From assembly GCA_031286695.1 (NCBI GenBank), contig JAITTY010000010.1, positions 124,001 through 188,000 of the forward strand: DNA of 64,000 bases, given 5' to 3'. The notes under the pieces were generated by a model. The model searched no databases. It had not been told where the DNA came from and saw nothing but the letters and a program-made list of their open reading frames with translations. Origin of the DNA: Sphingobacterium sp. GTDB taxonomy: Bacteria > Bacteroidota > Bacteroidia > Sphingobacteriales > Sphingobacteriaceae. The translations under genes and the position numbers were made by a program. The number at the start of each line of letters is the position of its first letter. The first letter of the stretch is position 1. Of this stretch, positions 62,016 to 64,000 are shown in pieces.

Positions 62016-63035
62016 ATGAAAATACTACACTATATCGGAATGATCCTGACCTTGTTTGTGGTCTTCCAGAGCTGTAAAAAAGATGAAACTCAGGCGCGTC
62101 TGTCTACGGAGGATGCGGTAAAAGCAGCTGTATTAACCCTAGATAAAACCAGCCTAACCCTGTCAAAAGAAAACGCAGGTGATACGGTGCTGCACCTTTC
62201 GCTGGTGCCAGCAGATTTTGGGTTTCAGGCAGCGGTAACCAATGTGCTCCAATTTGGGCTCAAAGGGGACAATTTTAAAACAGTAAAGGAAGTGGTCGTT
62301 CCAAGCGGACGTACGGCAATAGGCTTTACGGGTTATGAATTGAACGGTTACCTACTTGCGCTGGGAGTTCCAACAGGCGAGGCATCTGAGTTTGACATTC
62401 GCCTAAAGTCGAGTATCAATGCGAAAATTGCGGCTGTATATTCGGTTCTGTCAGGTCTTAAAGCAAGCCCTTATGCGTCGACGAGCTATTTGTATGCCAT
62501 AGGAGCCTATGAAGATTGGGTTGAAGCTAATGCCGAATCGTTGATCTCGCCAACGAGCAATGGAATCTATACAGGAATAATCAATTTTCCGGAAGGAAAA
62601 TTAACATTTAAACTGACCCCTGAACGGAATTGGAGCAATTCGTATGGAGAGACCGAGCCAGGTAAAATAGTTTATAATGGAGGTCAGGACATCAAAGCAC
62701 CTCGCGCTGGTAGTCTGGAGTTGGAAGTTAACACAACAGCCAATACCATCTCTTACAAAGACCATAGTTGGGGCATTATTGGCAGTGCGACACCGAAGGG
62801 CTGGGATAGCGATACGGATATGAAATTTGATAATACCAATCAGGTATGGAAGCTGACTGTTAGTTTGACAGCAGGGGAAATAAAATTCCGTAAAAATCAC
62901 GATTGGGGAACCAATTTTGGCGGTGCTAATGGAAGTTTGTTGGCTGGCGGTGCCAATATAGCTGTAGCGCTTGCAGGGACTTATGATATTGTTCTGGATC
63001 TCAATGCAAATACCTATACACTGACAAAGAAATAA
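62016..63035 (+). CDS. susE: SusE/SusF-like surface starch-binding lipoprotein
   Basis: 339 residues from ATG 62016 (MKILHYIGMIL); the upstream in-frame extension overlaps susD and is rejected. The lipobox is VVFQSCKKD (C20). Residues about 40-155 form the SusE N-terminal domain (VLTLDKTSLTLSKENAGDTV). Two tandem carbohydrate-binding domains follow: about 160-245 (AIGAYEDWVEANAESL, GKLTFKLTPERNWSNSYGE) and about 250-339 (WGIIGSATPKGWDSDTDMKF, IKFRKNHDWGTNFGG). Paired aromatics of the NWS/DWG type match starch-binding sites of SusE/SusF. It has two such domains, as in SusE. It begins 31 bp after susD and holds alpha-glucan at the cell surface. Confidence 0.87.
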   Translation: MKILHYIGMILTLFVVFQSCKKDETQARLSTEDAVKAAVLTLDKTSLTLSKENAGDTVLHLSLVPADFGFQAAVTNVLQFGLKGDNFKTVKEVVVPSGRTAIGFTGYELNGYLLALGVPTGEASEFDIRLKSSINAKIAAVYSVLSGLKASPYASTSYLYAIGAYEDWVEANAESLISPTSNGIYTGIINFPEGKLTFKLTPERNWSNSYGETEPGKIVYNGGQDIKAPRAGSLELEVNTTANTISYKDHSWGIIGSATPKGWDSDTDMKFDNTNQVWKLTVSLTAGEIKFRKNHDWGTNFGGANGSLLAGGANIAVALAGTYDIVLDLNANTYTLTKK

Positions 63036-63041
63036 GAAGGA

Positions 63042-64000
63042 ATGATGTTACAAAGAAGTAAAAAGATGACCACAGCATTAGTGGCGCTAACTGTGCTTGG
63101 ATGGAGCCCCTTATTGGGGCAATCCATTCAACGCGTAGAACCCTTAAACTGGTGGGTAGGAATGGAAAATCCGACCTTGCAGCTCGTCGTCTATGGACCT
63201 CAGATCGGAAAAAGCGAGGTACAGGTAGAGGATAAAGGAATCGAACTTGTCAAAGTCAATCGTGTAGAAAATCCCAACTATCTGTTTTTGGATGTAAAGG
63301 TTGCCGCTTCGGCCAAACCGGGCTGGTCAACATTTACTTTTAGTCAGGGAAAGAAAAAACTAACTTACCGCTACGAGTTAAAACAAAGAGACCAAAAAAT
63401 AAAAGCGCAAGGTGTGAGCAGCGCAGATCTGATTTATCTTATTATGCCGGACCGTTTTGCCAATGGAAATAAGTCAAATGATCAGGTAAAGGGTATGCTG
63501 GATATGAGCTTAAACCGCGATTCCATGTACTTGCGCCATGGTGGCGATCTGGAGGGTATTATCGGAAAGCTCGATTATCTGCAGGATCTTGGCGTAACAT
63601 CACTGTGGTTGACACCTGTATTGACCAACGACATGCCACAGGCTTCCTATCATGGCTATGCCAATACAGAAACATATCATATCGACCCTCGCTTTGGCAG
63701 CAACGATATGTATGTACAATTGGGTGAGCAGTTGCATAAGCGCCAGATGAAACTGATTTTTGACGTGGTACCCAATCATATTGGTAGCTATCATTGGACT
63801 GTGAAAGACAAACCGATGGCTGATTGGCTCAATGAATGGCCTACGTATACCCAAACCTCCTATAAAGATCAGACGGTTTTTGACCCTTATGCCTCAGCAG
63901 ATGATAAGAAGAAAATGGTCAAAGGCTGGTTTGTGCCCACTATGCCTGATATGAACGAACAAAATCCATATGTTCAAAACTACCTGACCCAGAGTCATAT
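63042..64000 (+). CDS. GH13 neopullulanase/cyclomaltodextrinase (SusA-like), truncated by window end
   Basis: An open frame from ATG 63042 (a second ATG at 63045) runs to the window edge, about 319 residues. A signal peptide is at about 1-27 (LVALTVLGWSPLLGQ). Residues about 28-115 are the N-terminal beta-domain of the cyclomaltodextrinase type (INWWVG-like start EPLNWWVGMENPTLQ). The GH13 barrel starts at about 125: DLIYLIMPDRFANGN, DLGVTSLWLTPV and DVVPNHIG (conserved region I). The catalytic aspartate, glutamate and aspartate lie beyond the edge. It would be the periplasmic enzyme that hydrolyses imported malto-oligosaccharides, as SusA does. It starts 6 bp after the susE stop, in the same operon. 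Confidence 0.85.
   Translation, partial: MMLQRSKKMTTALVALTVLGWSPLLGQSIQRVEPLNWWVGMENPTLQLVVYGPQIGKSEVQVEDKGIELVKVNRVENPNYLFLDVKVAASAKPGWSTFTFSQGKKKLTYRYELKQRDQKIKAQGVSSADLIYLIMPDRFANGNKSNDQVKGMLDMSLNRDSMYLRHGGDLEGIIGKLDYLQDLGVTSLWLTPVLTNDMPQASYHGYANTETYHIDPRFGSNDMYVQLGEQLHKRQMKLIFDVVPNHIGSYHWTVKDKPMADWLNEWPTYTQTSYKDQTVFDPYASADDKKKMVKGWFVPTMPDMNEQNPYVQNYLTQSH

Noticed and set aside
1..64000. CRISPR arrays, tRNA or rRNA genes, integrases, insertion sequences
   Set aside because: None seen: no regularly spaced repeats of CRISPR type, no cloverleaf noticed, and no transposase or integrase frame. Weak tRNA-like folds could have been missed by eye.

Overview
The window looks like the chromosome of a Bacteroidota bacterium of the family Sphingobacteriaceae, most likely Sphingobacterium or a close relative. 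This is inferred from four SusC/SusD pairs, FecI/FecR-type sigma/anti-sigma pairs, a hybrid two-component regulator, promoters that fit the Bacteroidota pattern (TTTG at -33, TAnnTTTG at -7), signal peptides ending in AQ, and moderate G+C. Almost all of it is polysaccharide utilisation loci (PULs) packed side by side. No rRNA, tRNA, CRISPR array, integrase or transposase was seen.

Layout. (1) 1-805, minus strand: an ECF sigma factor and the first 55 residues of its FecR anti-sigma factor; the rest lies off the left edge. (2) 951-19160: a PUL built around a membrane-tethered regulator with a SARP-like DNA-binding domain (3044-5647). It contains SusC, SusD, a DUF3823 lipoprotein, GH43 and GH92 enzymes on the plus strand, and GH110, GH95 and a GH71/99-like enzyme on the minus strand. 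The enzyme mix suggests a branched glycan with alpha-galactose, fucose/galactose and mannose. (3) 19427-22371: a tightly coupled erythromycin-esterase-like protein, ABC ATPase and ABC permease, which looks like a defence or resistance cassette between PULs. (4) 22393-37254: a fructan (levan-type) PUL. It has a hybrid two-component sensor with a periplasmic sugar-binding domain, a sugar permease, fructokinase, SusC, SusD, a surface glycan-binding lipoprotein and two GH32 enzymes, and it closely parallels the Bacteroides thetaiotaomicron BT1754-BT1765 levan locus. (5) 37317-53078: a PUL run by ECF sigma/FecR/STN-SusC. It has an alginate-lyase-family protein, a GH88-GH29 fusion, an SGNH hydrolase, a second GH29 fucosidase and a Tat-exported Gfo/Idh/MocA protein, which suggests a fucosylated, uronic-acid-containing polysaccharide. 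(6) 53605-64000: an alpha-glucan (starch/glycogen-type) PUL with a LacI regulator, a surface GH13 lipoprotein, SusC, SusD, SusE and a SusA-like GH13 that runs off the right edge.

How it works together. In each PUL a surface lipoprotein enzyme or SusD/SusE protein captures glycan, SusC imports oligosaccharides with TonB energy, periplasmic enzymes finish them, and inner-membrane transport and kinases (explicit only in the fructan PUL) bring the sugar into metabolism. Four neighbouring PULs use four different control mechanisms: SARP-like tethered regulator, hybrid two-component system, ECF/FecR trans-envelope signalling, and LacI repression. Readable candidate sites for three of these are reported: 11-bp tandem repeats before the first susC, TTTTAGTG repeats before the fructan operon, and two GGGAACRTTCCC palindromes exactly 100 bp apart before the alpha-glucan operon.

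The most unusual items are the GH88-GH29 fusion, the tethered SARP-like regulator with its matching direct repeats, and a structured 161-bp inverted-repeat element of unknown nature at 53175-53335. All functions are read from sequence motifs and remembered family knowledge; no database search was run.
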